Under the pieces are notes generated by a model. That model had not been told where the DNA came from, made no database searches, and was given only the letters and a program-made list of their open reading frames with translations. From assembly GCA_963841445.1 (NCBI GenBank), contig CAWJCP010000002.1, positions 1,488,001 through 1,552,000 on the forward strand: 64,000 nt of DNA, written 5' to 3'. Made by a program: the position numbers and the translations under genes. This document shows positions 34,363 through 41,882 of the stretch, piece by piece. Every line of letters starts with the position of its first letter. The first letter of the stretch is position 1. The DNA comes from Mayfieldus sp963841445. GTDB lineage: Bacteria > Actinomycetota > Thermoleophilia > Solirubrobacterales > 70-9.

Positions 34363-34533
34363 CTATTCCGGCGGGCGCTCGAGGTCGAGAGCGCTGGGCC
34401 GGACCCGGTTTGGCTTCGTCGAGGTCATGTAGTCGGGCAGCTCGCCCTCGAAGCCGTGCTGACTTGCGTCGACATCCTGCTCATCGGCATCTTCGGCGAC
34501 CTCATCGGCGTCCGGTTTGGTGCGATCGCTCAT
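34363..34533 (-). CDS. Small acidic protein, translationally coupled to the zinc-ribbon gene
   Basis: A 56-residue frame from ATG 34533 encodes a highly acidic N-terminal half (MSDRTKPDADEVAEDADEQD) and a C-terminal LPDYMTSTKPNRVRPSALDL segment. Its ATG overlaps the stop of the preceding zinc-ribbon gene as ATGA (34530-34533), a strong sign of real translation. No function is recognised; the pattern suggests an intrinsically disordered partner protein. Confidence 0.6.
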   Translation of the reverse strand: MSDRTKPDADEVAEDADEQDVDASQHGFEGELPDYMTSTKPNRVRPSALDLERPPE

Positions 34534-35033
34534 GCAGGGCCTTCCGCGAGGTCACCATTGCCGTCGGATCCGATCCGTGGGAGCAGCTGAAACACGTTGT
34601 CGGATTGGGGCTCGGGAACGCGGCGCGCGGGTTGCGATTCGTCGGTCGGCAGATAGAAGTGCTCTTCCCAACCGGGGTCGATTCCGTCCAGTACCGCCGC
34701 CACTCGCAGCGCGGCATCGGTGGGCGCTCCGCGGTTCACCGAGACCTCGATCGAGCCATCACAAGCTTCGATCGCGAAGTATTCGCCCAGGTCCGCGAGG
34801 ATCTGCCCGCCTTCGCCGCCGCGCTTGCGGCGCAGGGCGACGACCGCGATCTGCGGTCCGTCGCCGGGCCCGGCCCGGGGGTCGAGCCAGCGGGCGTCGA
34901 GTGGGATCGAGGTCATGCCATGCCGGGCGAGGTCCAAGGGGCCTCCGCAGCTCGGACAAAGGCGCTGGTCGCCGGGCCGCACCCCGGGCAGGTAGAAGCG
35001 TCGCCCGCAATCTGAGCAAGCTAGAAGATCCAT
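34530..35033 (-). CDS. Zinc-ribbon protein of unknown function
   Basis: The 167-residue protein opens with a zinc ribbon, ACSDCGRRFYLPGVRPGDQR then CPSCGGPLDL (two CxxC pairs), followed by a mixed alpha/beta domain with LDARWLDPRAG and an acidic, proline-containing end. There are no membrane helices. It starts at ATG 35033 and is coupled by ATGA overlap to the small acidic gene. The ribbon could bind nucleic acid or protein; the sequence does not show which. Confidence 0.75.
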   Translation of the reverse strand: MDLLACSDCGRRFYLPGVRPGDQRLCPSCGGPLDLARHGMTSIPLDARWLDPRAGPGDGPQIAVVALRRKRGGEGGQILADLGEYFAIEACDGSIEVSVNRGAPTDAALRVAAVLDGIDPGWEEHFYLPTDESQPARRVPEPQSDNVFQLLPRIGSDGNGDLAEGPA

Positions 35034-35415
35034 CGGTGCCTCCTTCTCCGGAACCCCGCGGGGCCCAAGTCCAGATCGCCGGCCAGTGACCGCGATCGTC
35101 CTGTTCAGAGGAGAGGCCGGGGGATGTCTGAGCGAGGCGACCGGCGAATCGTTCTCACGACACGGAGGCTACGTCTAGGCAGGCGCCCTCAGACCGCTCG
35201 CGCCATATGTAGCAGGTTGGCCGGACATTTTCGCCGCTAGGGCCCGCATTTGCGCCGAACAAGCGGCTTCGACTCGACCAGAACCGACCCGCTGCCGGGA
35301 TCCAACGTGGCCCGGCCACCATAAGGCGCTACCCTGGTTGAGCCGCCGTCGGGTTCTAATCGCCCTCTCTGCCTCTCGCGCGGTCCACCGTAGAGAGGAC
35401 GAGAGAAGGGCTCTC
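35034..35415. other. Intergenic region with a gene remnant
   Basis: About 380 bases between divergent genes. It contains the short acetyltransferase-like remnant at 35124-35240 and otherwise no convincing coding frame. An inverted GAGAG/CTCTC pair lies just before the downstream ATG at 35416. Confidence 0.5.
35124..35240 (+). pseudogene. N-terminal scrap of a GNAT-type acetyltransferase
   Basis: A 38-codon frame from ATG 35124, preceded by a GAGGAGAGG ribosome-binding sequence, reads MSERGDRRIVLTTRRLRL before losing similarity and stopping. The ILTTxRLxLR opening is the common first strand of GNAT acetyltransferases. Only this strand remains, so it is interpreted as a truncated gene; chance similarity is possible. 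Confidence 0.35.
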
Positions 35416-35856
35416 ATGCCCGACAGACATTCCCAGGACGGGGCGGCTGCGCACTCCCAGGACGGCGCGGTCGCCGCGGACATCTCTCGCGGGGCTGTTC
35501 AGATCCTTCGCGAGTACACCGGCCGCGGGCCGACCAAGGCTCGCACCGTCATCGCTGCCGACACGATCGCGATCGTGCTGGCCGACACGCTTACCCGAGG
35601 CGAGCGCAGCCTCGTCAACATGGGCGAGCACGAACACGTCTTGCACACCCGGCGCAATTACCAGCGCCTGATGCGCAAGGAGTTGACTGAGCTGGTTGAG
35701 AAGTCGAGCGGCCGCGCGACAAAAGCGTTCTTCAGCGAGAACCACATCGACCCCGACTACGCGGTCGAGTTCTTCCTGCTCGAGCCGCTGCCCGGGGAAG
35801 AGGACCTCGATCCCCGGCATGACGGCGCTGCGTCAAGCAGCCCCAAAAGCGCCTAG
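35416..35856 (+). CDS. DUF2294 domain protein
   Basis: The 146-residue protein carries a DUF2294-type domain from about residue 22: DISRGAVQILREYTGRGPTKART, an IVLADTLTRGERSL strand-helix unit and RRNYQRLMRKELTELVEKSSGR near its end. The family is often near gas-vesicle or stress genes, but none is present here. The N-terminus holds a short internal duplication, HSQDGAAAHSQDGAVA. The start is ATG 35416 with GAGAAGGG upstream. It is convergent with the desaturase gene, overlapping it by 4 bp (CTAG). Confidence 0.85.
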   Translation: MPDRHSQDGAAAHSQDGAVAADISRGAVQILREYTGRGPTKARTVIAADTIAIVLADTLTRGERSLVNMGEHEHVLHTRRNYQRLMRKELTELVEKSSGRATKAFFSENHIDPDYAVEFFLLEPLPGEEDLDPRHDGAASSSPKSA

Positions 35857-37247
35857 CGCTCCTGCGGAATCGACACCCGCACGCCCTCCGAGGGCTGCTC
35901 GGGCCCGGAGCCTTCCGGACCCGGGGGGCCGGGATCGGCGCCGTTGGAGCTGCCGTTCGTCGACGCTCCGGTGCCGTGATAAGGGCCCGGCTTCGGCCGC
36001 GGATGTCCGCCGGGGAAGGCGAGGCGCAGGATCGTCCGCTGGACCATTCCCCACTGCTGGATGAACGGCCCGCTGTTGTAGGGGAGCCCGTAGCGTTCGC
36101 AGGTCTCCTTCACCCGCGGAGCGATCTCCGCGTAGCGGGTGCTGGGCATGTCGGGGAACAGGTGGTGCTCGACCTGGTAGCCGAGGTTGCCGCTGATCAC
36201 GTGGAACAACGGGCTGCCCTCGATGTTGGCGGCTCCGGCCAGCTGGCGAACGTACCAGGCGCCGCGCGACTCCTCATCGACCTCGTCCTGGTTGAAGGTG
36301 TAGGTCTGATCGGGGAAGTGGCCGCAGAAGATGATCGCGTTCGACCAGAAGTTGCGCACGATGTTCGACCAGAAGTTGGCCTTCGCGGTCGCTTTGTAGG
36401 TCTCGCCACCGCGCTGCAGGGCGAATTGAGCTACCTCTCCGGCGCGTTGCGCAAATGAGCGGCGGCGGCGCGGGCGCAGGCTTGCCAGGCCCTTGCCCGG
36501 CAGGGACCCGCGGCTCTGGCGAACGGTTTCTCCGGCCGCAGCTACAGCCGCGGCTGCGAGGCCGCTGATCAGAGGCCAGGCGATGTAGTCCTTGACGACC
36601 TGGTCGCGGGCCTTGCCGGAGATCCCCTTCAGCTCGTGCAGGACCTGCTTGTGCGACTTCTCGCCCGCCCGCACGGCCTCGAGGTCGAGGTCGTGCAGCG
36701 CCACGCCCCACTCGAAGAACGCCATCAGGACGACGTTGTAGAGCGGCTGGAGGAGATAGACCGGATGCCAGCCCTGGTGCGGGTCGATGCGCATGATCTC
36801 GTAGCCGAGGTCCTTGTCCTTGCCGCGGATGTTGGTGTACGTGTGATGGATGTAGTTGTGGGAGTGCTTCCAGGCCTCCGCGGTCGACGCGGTGTCCCAG
36901 TCCCAGGTCGAGGAGTGGATCTGGGGGTCGTTCATCCAGTCCCATTGGCCATGCATGACGTTGTGGCCGATCTCCATGTTCTCGAGGATCTTTGCCATCG
37001 ACTGGGTGGCAGTCCCGAGCAGCCAGAGGGGGCGAAAGCGCGAAGCGAGAAGCTCGACGCGGCCGAGCGCCGCGAGGCGCCGGTGCATCTCGATCATGCT
37101 GGTGATGTAGCGGCGGTCACGCTCGCCGAGGTCGTTGTAGACCTCGTCATGGATCGCGTCGAACTGACGGCCCAGCTCTTCGATCTGCTCGGGGCTGAGT
37201 CGCGCGAGCGGGCTCTCGACTTCATTCTCGATGACGGCGGTGCTCAC
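35853..37247 (-). CDS. Acyl-lipid/acyl-CoA fatty acid desaturase
   Basis: The 464-residue membrane enzyme has the three histidine boxes of the di-iron desaturases: HNVMH at 95-99, HSHNYIHH at 128-135 and a late QVEHHLFP motif. Hydrophobic stretches lie between them. It introduces a double bond into a fatty acyl chain, using electrons from a reductase. The C-terminus is a long low-complexity tail rich in Pro, Gly and Ser. GTG 37247 is used because the MSTAVIENEVESPLA start lies 11 bp after the upstream reductase stop. Gene order with the reductase matches the DesA3 system of mycobacteria. Confidence 0.92.
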   Translation of the reverse strand: MSTAVIENEVESPLARLSPEQIEELGRQFDAIHDEVYNDLGERDRRYITSMIEMHRRLAALGRVELLASRFRPLWLLGTATQSMAKILENMEIGHNVMHGQWDWMNDPQIHSSTWDWDTASTAEAWKHSHNYIHHTYTNIRGKDKDLGYEIMRIDPHQGWHPVYLLQPLYNVVLMAFFEWGVALHDLDLEAVRAGEKSHKQVLHELKGISGKARDQVVKDYIAWPLISGLAAAAVAAAGETVRQSRGSLPGKGLASLRPRRRRSFAQRAGEVAQFALQRGGETYKATAKANFWSNIVRNFWSNAIIFCGHFPDQTYTFNQDEVDEESRGAWYVRQLAGAANIEGSPLFHVISGNLGYQVEHHLFPDMPSTRYAEIAPRVKETCERYGLPYNSGPFIQQWGMVQRTILRLAFPGGHPRPKPGPYHGTGASTNGSSNGADPGPPGPEGSGPEQPSEGVRVSIPQER

Positions 37248-37258
37248 AGGTCGTCTCC

Positions 37259-38359
37259 TTAGCGTTCGATCTCGATCGGTCCCTCGGGCGCGTTGATGCA
37301 GGTGCGAATCATCTCGCCTTCGGAGCCGTGTATGTCTCCGTTGCGCATGTCGCGCACCTTGCCCGAGCAAAGCTTGCTGATGCAGGTGTGGCAGATGCCC
37401 TCGCGGCACCCGAACGGCATCTCGATGCCGGCTTCCTCGCCGGCGACCATGATAGGCGTGCCCCCTTCGCACTCGACTTCCTTCTCGCTGGCGACGAAGG
37501 TGATCGTGCCTCCCTCGCCCTCCTCGATGAGGCCGAGCTTGGGCTGAAAGCGCTCCATGTGCAGTCGCTCGGTGACCTCCGGACCGGCGTCCTCCCAGTG
37601 CTCGCTCATCGCGTCGAGCATCTCGCCGGGGCCGGAGAGGAAGGTCTCGCGCTCGCGCCAGTCGGCGCAGAGGTCGTCGAGGTGGTCGGGGCCGATCCGG
37701 CCCTTCTCCCCGGTCATCTGGATGCGCAGGTCATAGCCGGGATGGCGCCGGTCGAGGCCGCGCAGCCAGTCGCCGAAGATCACCCACTCCTCGCTGCGGT
37801 CGGAGTGCAGGTGGATGACGTCGGTCAGCGCGTCCTGGTGCTCGAGGCTGCGAAGCATGCTCATGATCGGGGTGATCCCGCTTCCGGCGCTGATGAACAG
37901 CAGCTTCTGCGGCGGTGGGTCGGGGAGCACGAAGGAGCCCTCGACGCCGCCGAGGCGCAGGATCGCGCCGGGCTTGATCTCTCCGGTCAGATGCGGGGAG
38001 ACGACCCCAGCGTCGACCAGCTTCGGCGTGATGCTGATCCAGCCGTCCGGGCGGTCGGGGTCCGAGGTCAGCGAGTAGGCGCGCCAGTGGTGCTTGCCGT
38101 CGACGACGACGCCGACGCGCAGGTACTGACCGGCCTTGTGTCCCTCCCATTCGTGGCCCGGCTTGATCACGATCGTCTTCGCGTTGCCGGCCTGCGGCTC
38201 GATGCGCTCGATCCTGCCCCGCAGCTCCTGGGTCGACCAGAGCGGGTTGATCAGCTCCAGGTAGTCGTCGGGAAGCAGGGGGGTGAACAGCGACCGGATC
38301 CCGGAGAGGGCCCGGCGGCGCAGGGCAGGAACCTTCGGCTTGGCGCCTCGCTCGGCCAC
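37259..38359 (-). CDS. Ferredoxin reductase feeding the desaturase (FAD and [2Fe-2S])
   Basis: The 366-residue protein has a flavin-binding barrel (RAYSLTSDP), an NAD(P)-binding domain (LLFISAGSGITPIMSML) and a C-terminal plant-type ferredoxin domain. The latter has CREGICHTCISKLCSG and a fourth Cys near RTCINAPEG as ligands for [2Fe-2S]. It passes electrons from NAD(P)H to the desaturase encoded 11 bp downstream, as in Rv3230c/DesA3. GTG 38359 is the start. The promoter region at 38360-38400 carries an inverted repeat, so the operon is probably under specific repression. Confidence 0.93.
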   Translation of the reverse strand: MAERGAKPKVPALRRRALSGIRSLFTPLLPDDYLELINPLWSTQELRGRIERIEPQAGNAKTIVIKPGHEWEGHKAGQYLRVGVVVDGKHHWRAYSLTSDPDRPDGWISITPKLVDAGVVSPHLTGEIKPGAILRLGGVEGSFVLPDPPPQKLLFISAGSGITPIMSMLRSLEHQDALTDVIHLHSDRSEEWVIFGDWLRGLDRRHPGYDLRIQMTGEKGRIGPDHLDDLCADWRERETFLSGPGEMLDAMSEHWEDAGPEVTERLHMERFQPKLGLIEEGEGGTITFVASEKEVECEGGTPIMVAGEEAGIEMPFGCREGICHTCISKLCSGKVRDMRNGDIHGSEGEMIRTCINAPEGPIEIER

Positions 38360-38370
38360 GTTGACTACAT

Positions 38371-38396
38371 TACATCATGTGACATCGAATGATGTA
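38371..38396. promoter_or_regulatory. Palindromic operator-like site upstream of the reductase-desaturase operon
   Basis: TACATCA at 38371-38377 and TGATGTA at 38390-38396 form a perfect 7 bp inverted repeat separated by 12 bp, 12 bp upstream of the reductase GTG. The position would block a minus-strand promoter. The lipid-responsive TetR repressors of desaturase genes use operators of this kind; no such regulator gene is adjacent. Confidence 0.5.
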
Positions 38397-38437
38397 GAGG
38401 TATGCGGTCGCGCGATCGGGAAGGGTTCGCGGTCTGG

Positions 38438-38731
38438 CTAGGGACTGGCCTGGGAAGCGGCCCAGTCGCGCAAGCGGTCCGAGAGCTGAGGCGTTGCCGC
38501 GCCGACTTCGACCACCTCATCCGCCGGAACGTGGGCACGGCGCGCCGCGGCGACAATTGCATCCGGGGAGGGCGCTTCGTAGAGGCAATAGGTGCGGCGC
38601 CGGTCTGCGCTGAGGAACGAGAAGACCCAGCGGACGTCCTCTTCCGCATTTACCTCCTCGATCGCCTTCACGTCATCGCTGGTGAGGTCGAGCTTGTCCG
38701 CGAAGGTCCGCTCGATCATGTAGAGCGGCAT
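38438..38731 (-). CDS. DUF4242 domain protein
   Basis: The 97-residue ferredoxin-like-fold protein begins MPLYMIERTFADKLDLTSDD and contains VRWVFSFLSADRRRTYCLYE then APSPDAIVAAARRAHVPADE, as in the DUF4242 family. The start is ATG 38731. It lies 25 bp downstream of the LuxR-type regulator on the same strand, with the divergent BBE-like oxidase beyond. DUF4242 genes often sit beside such regulators, but the role is unknown. Confidence 0.85.
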   Translation of the reverse strand: MPLYMIERTFADKLDLTSDDVKAIEEVNAEEDVRWVFSFLSADRRRTYCLYEAPSPDAIVAAARRAHVPADEVVEVGAATPQLSDRLRDWAASQASP

Positions 38732-38756
38732 AGTCGCCAGATCGTAGCGCCGATCC

Positions 38757-41720
38757 TCACGTCTCGGCGAGACCGTGCCGGTGTGCGTAGGAGGCCGCCT
38801 CGGTGCGGTTGGCGCAGCCGGTCTTGCGAAGGATGCTGCGAATGTGGTTGGCGGCGGTGTGCTCGCTGATGAAGAGCGTCGTGCCAATCTCCCGGTTGCT
38901 GAGGCCCTGGGCCACGAGGCGCAGGATCTCCGCCTCGCGCGCGGATAGCTCGTCGGGCAGCGGGGCCTTCGGCTGCGGGGGGCCGAGCGCCTCGACGCGA
39001 GCGAGCAACGAGGTCATGCCGGCCCGCTCCGCCAGCTCGCCCGCCTCAGCGAGCAGCGCCGCGGCACGCTCACGATCCGGGTTCGGCCGCGCGAGCAGCA
39101 TGCGAGCGAACTGGTAGGCGGTGTGCGCGAGCCAGGTCTGGGCGTCCATCGCTCGGTTCAGCTCCATGGCCCGCTCGAAGTGCCCCTCGGCGCGCCCCCA
39201 CTCGCCGAGCGTCGCGGCGAGCATGCCCAGATAGCGATCGGCGGCGCCGTAGTAGCTGACCAGGTGACCGACCATCACGTTGGAGCCCCCGAGCGGCTCC
39301 AGCTCCGGGTAGACGAGCGCTGCCATTGACTCGTCGCCGAGGGCGGCGCTGGCATCGGCGAGATATGAGAGCGAGGCGAGCCAAAGCGACTCGCGCAGAC
39401 CCTCCAGCCCCTGCTCGGCAAGCTGGGCGAGCTCTCCCCTTGCCTCAACCTCCATGCCGAGCTCGACGAGCATGCAAACGAGCCCGGGCCGCCACGATCC
39501 CCCCCGCCCCTCCTTGCCGGCCAAGCTCCGGATCACAGGAGCGAGCTCGCGCAGACGGCCCTGCTCACGGCGGATGCTGAACATCTGGATCCCAAAGACA
39601 CCGGAGGCGTCGCGACCGGTCAGAACACGACTCCATTCGTGCGAGCGCTGCGCCCGCGCCTCAGCCTCCGCGAGCCTTCCGTCGCCCAGCGCAAGCGCCG
39701 AGCCGTAGTGCTCGGCAACGTGAAGCATGAACGGCTGCGCCGTCTGCTCGGCCATCTCGAGAAGCGCGACCACCTCGCGGCGTGCGGACTTGACGTCGCA
39801 GAGGGACACGAACGCGGGCACGCGCCACGCCATCGCCTCGGCGCGGATCTCCGTGTCGCCCAGCTGCTCGCCGAGCTCCGTGGCCTCGGTCAGCATCGCG
39901 AGGATCTCGTCGAGCGAGCTGGTGCCGCGCGACCAATATGAGCGCATCAGCACGCTCGCAAGCCCGGTTCGATCCTCCAGCTCCCGGGCCATCTCAATAG
40001 CGCTCGTGCGCACGGCAGCCCCACGCGCGTGGTCGCCCTGGAAATCGAGCGCGCGAGCGAGCCCCCCGAGCACCCCGACCCTCAGCTCCGATCTCTCGAC
40101 GCCAAGCGCGGCGGCCGCTTCCTCGAGCAGCTCGACCGCGCCCTGGTCGGCGATCCCGGGGCGCCAGCATGCCTCCTCGAATCCGATCGCCGCCCGGGTG
40201 AGCAGCGCCGCGTCTCCGAGATCGCGCGCGATCTCCGCCGCCGAGCGGAACGCCTCCAGGGCGTCGGGCGCCTTGCCGGCCCGGTGGCTGGCGGTACCGA
40301 GCTCCAGTAGGGCCTCGGCGCGCCGGATCGGATTCTCGATCGGAAGCTCGAGCGCGGTTCGCAGCCGCTCGGCTGCCTCTTCGAAATCAAGCGCAGCGGT
40401 CGCAGCCTTCGCCGCTAGGAGGTTGTACTCGACGCCGCGCTCGGCTTCGGCGAGCGGCGCCGCAGCGGCGAAGTGGTGCGCGAGATCGGCGAGGACCCGA
40501 GCTGATCGCGGCTCGGCGCCCTCGAGGACCTCACCGACGCGCAGATGGAGCTCCGCCCGCCGCAACCCGCTGAGCCGGTCATACAGCGCCCGCCGCACCA
40601 GCTCGTGAGTGAAGCGGTAGGCGAGCGGCCGCGCGGGCAGATCCTCGATCATTCCGCTGCGGGCTGCCTCCTCGAGGGCGGCAAGGAGCTTCGCGTCCTG
40701 CAGGCCGGTGGCCCGCCGGACGGTGTCGAGCTCGAACTCCGACCCGGCGGTGGCGGCAAGCTCGAGCAGATCGGTGGTTCCGGGTGCCAGGCGGGAAAGG
40801 CGCTGACTGACCACCTCGCGGACGCTTTCTGGAGTGCCGAGCTCGGTGAGCGGACGCGCCAGCCTGATCTTCCCGTCGACCAGCTCGACGATCTCGGTTT
40901 CGACGAGGGCGCGCCACAGCTCGCAGACAAGGAACGCGTTGCCCCCACTGAGGTCGCTGACCGCCGCCGCCAGCTCGGGCAGGCCTCCCCCAGTCTCGCC
41001 GCCTGCGGCGCGCCGGACGAACTCGGTCACCTCCTCCGCTGAGAGGCCCGCCAACCGCAGCCAGACGACGTCGTCAGACCTGCGCAGGTCGGCGAGGGTC
41101 TCGGAGACAGCTTCCGGCCGGTCGGATTCGGTCTCCCGAAATGTGGCCAGCAGCAGCAGGCGGGCGTCGCCGGCCGCGCGGGTCAGGTGCCGGAGCAGGA
41201 GCAGCGTCGGGACGTCGGCCCAGTGTCCGTCCTCGAGCACCAGCAGCACGGGCCGGCGGCGACCGATGCCGGTGAGCAGATCGGTCACCGCCGTATGCAG
41301 TCGGTGGCGCTCGGTATCGGGGTCCGCCTTGACCGGTGCCGGCAGGTCTCCGAAGCGAGCTGGTAAATCGGGCAGTAGGCGCGTCAGCTCGCCGGCCCCG
41401 GCTCCCAGGGCGCCCCGCAGCTCGTCCGCATCGGTGACTCTCGCGAGATGGTCAAGCGCTTCCACGAACGGCCCATAGGGCGTGTGGACAACCGCGTCGC
41501 AGGCGCCGTAGAGGACGAGCGACCCGTCCGCGGCTGCGTCAGCTGCGAACTCGCGCACCAGGCGGCTCTTGCCCGAGCCGGGCTCGCCCTCCACAAGTGC
41601 AACCCGGCGTCCCTCGCCCTCCGCCTTTGGCAGCAGCGACCGCAACGTCTCCAGCTCAGCCGAGCGTCCGACGAACGGAAACGTCGAGGTGAAGCGCAGC
41701 GAACCAGGGAGGTCGTGCAT
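38757..41720 (-). CDS. LuxR-family transcriptional regulator with N-terminal ATPase (LAL type)
   Basis: The 987-residue regulator has an AAA/STAND ATPase with Walker A GEPGSGKS (45-52) and a Walker-B-like LLVLEDGHWAD. A long helical TPR-like sensor region follows to about 900, and a C-terminal LuxR-type helix-turn-helix includes LSAREAEILRLVAQGLSNRE. This is the MalT/LAL architecture, in which ATP and an inducer drive oligomerisation and promoter binding. It is divergent from the FAD oxidase gene; a perfect palindrome between them is a candidate binding site. Confidence 0.93.
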   Translation of the reverse strand: MHDLPGSLRFTSTFPFVGRSAELETLRSLLPKAEGEGRRVALVEGEPGSGKSRLVREFAADAAADGSLVLYGACDAVVHTPYGPFVEALDHLARVTDADELRGALGAGAGELTRLLPDLPARFGDLPAPVKADPDTERHRLHTAVTDLLTGIGRRRPVLLVLEDGHWADVPTLLLLRHLTRAAGDARLLLLATFRETESDRPEAVSETLADLRRSDDVVWLRLAGLSAEEVTEFVRRAAGGETGGGLPELAAAVSDLSGGNAFLVCELWRALVETEIVELVDGKIRLARPLTELGTPESVREVVSQRLSRLAPGTTDLLELAATAGSEFELDTVRRATGLQDAKLLAALEEAARSGMIEDLPARPLAYRFTHELVRRALYDRLSGLRRAELHLRVGEVLEGAEPRSARVLADLAHHFAAAAPLAEAERGVEYNLLAAKAATAALDFEEAAERLRTALELPIENPIRRAEALLELGTASHRAGKAPDALEAFRSAAEIARDLGDAALLTRAAIGFEEACWRPGIADQGAVELLEEAAAALGVERSELRVGVLGGLARALDFQGDHARGAAVRTSAIEMARELEDRTGLASVLMRSYWSRGTSSLDEILAMLTEATELGEQLGDTEIRAEAMAWRVPAFVSLCDVKSARREVVALLEMAEQTAQPFMLHVAEHYGSALALGDGRLAEAEARAQRSHEWSRVLTGRDASGVFGIQMFSIRREQGRLRELAPVIRSLAGKEGRGGSWRPGLVCMLVELGMEVEARGELAQLAEQGLEGLRESLWLASLSYLADASAALGDESMAALVYPELEPLGGSNVMVGHLVSYYGAADRYLGMLAATLGEWGRAEGHFERAMELNRAMDAQTWLAHTAYQFARMLLARPNPDRERAAALLAEAGELAERAGMTSLLARVEALGPPQPKAPLPDELSAREAEILRLVAQGLSNREIGTTLFISEHTAANHIRSILRKTGCANRTEAASYAHRHGLAET

Positions 41721-41739
41721 CTCAGGAACCCGGGAGACG

Positions 41740-41757
41740 ATAGTCAGATCTGACTAT
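41740..41757. promoter_or_regulatory. Perfect 18 bp palindrome between regulator and oxidase genes
   Basis: ATAGTCAGATCTGACTAT is a perfect inverted repeat with no spacer. It lies 19 bp upstream of the LuxR-type gene start and 125 bp upstream of the oxidase start. Its position near the regulator's own start suggests an autoregulatory or shared operator. Confidence 0.6.
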
Positions 41758-41882
41758 TCCCTGCGGGCGCAGCTGGAACATTCGGCCGAGCGAAATGGGT
41801 CAGGACGGGTCATGACAAGGGAGCTCGCAGGGCCTAGCCTCACTGACGGAATGGATTCCGACGCCCACCACGAGGAGGAAGC

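Noticed and set aside
35175..35483. A 102-codon minus-strand frame in the 35.0-35.4 kb gap
   Set aside because: Low-complexity repeated residues (APSWEC) come from the antisense of a small DNA repeat; no ribosome-binding site or homology pattern.
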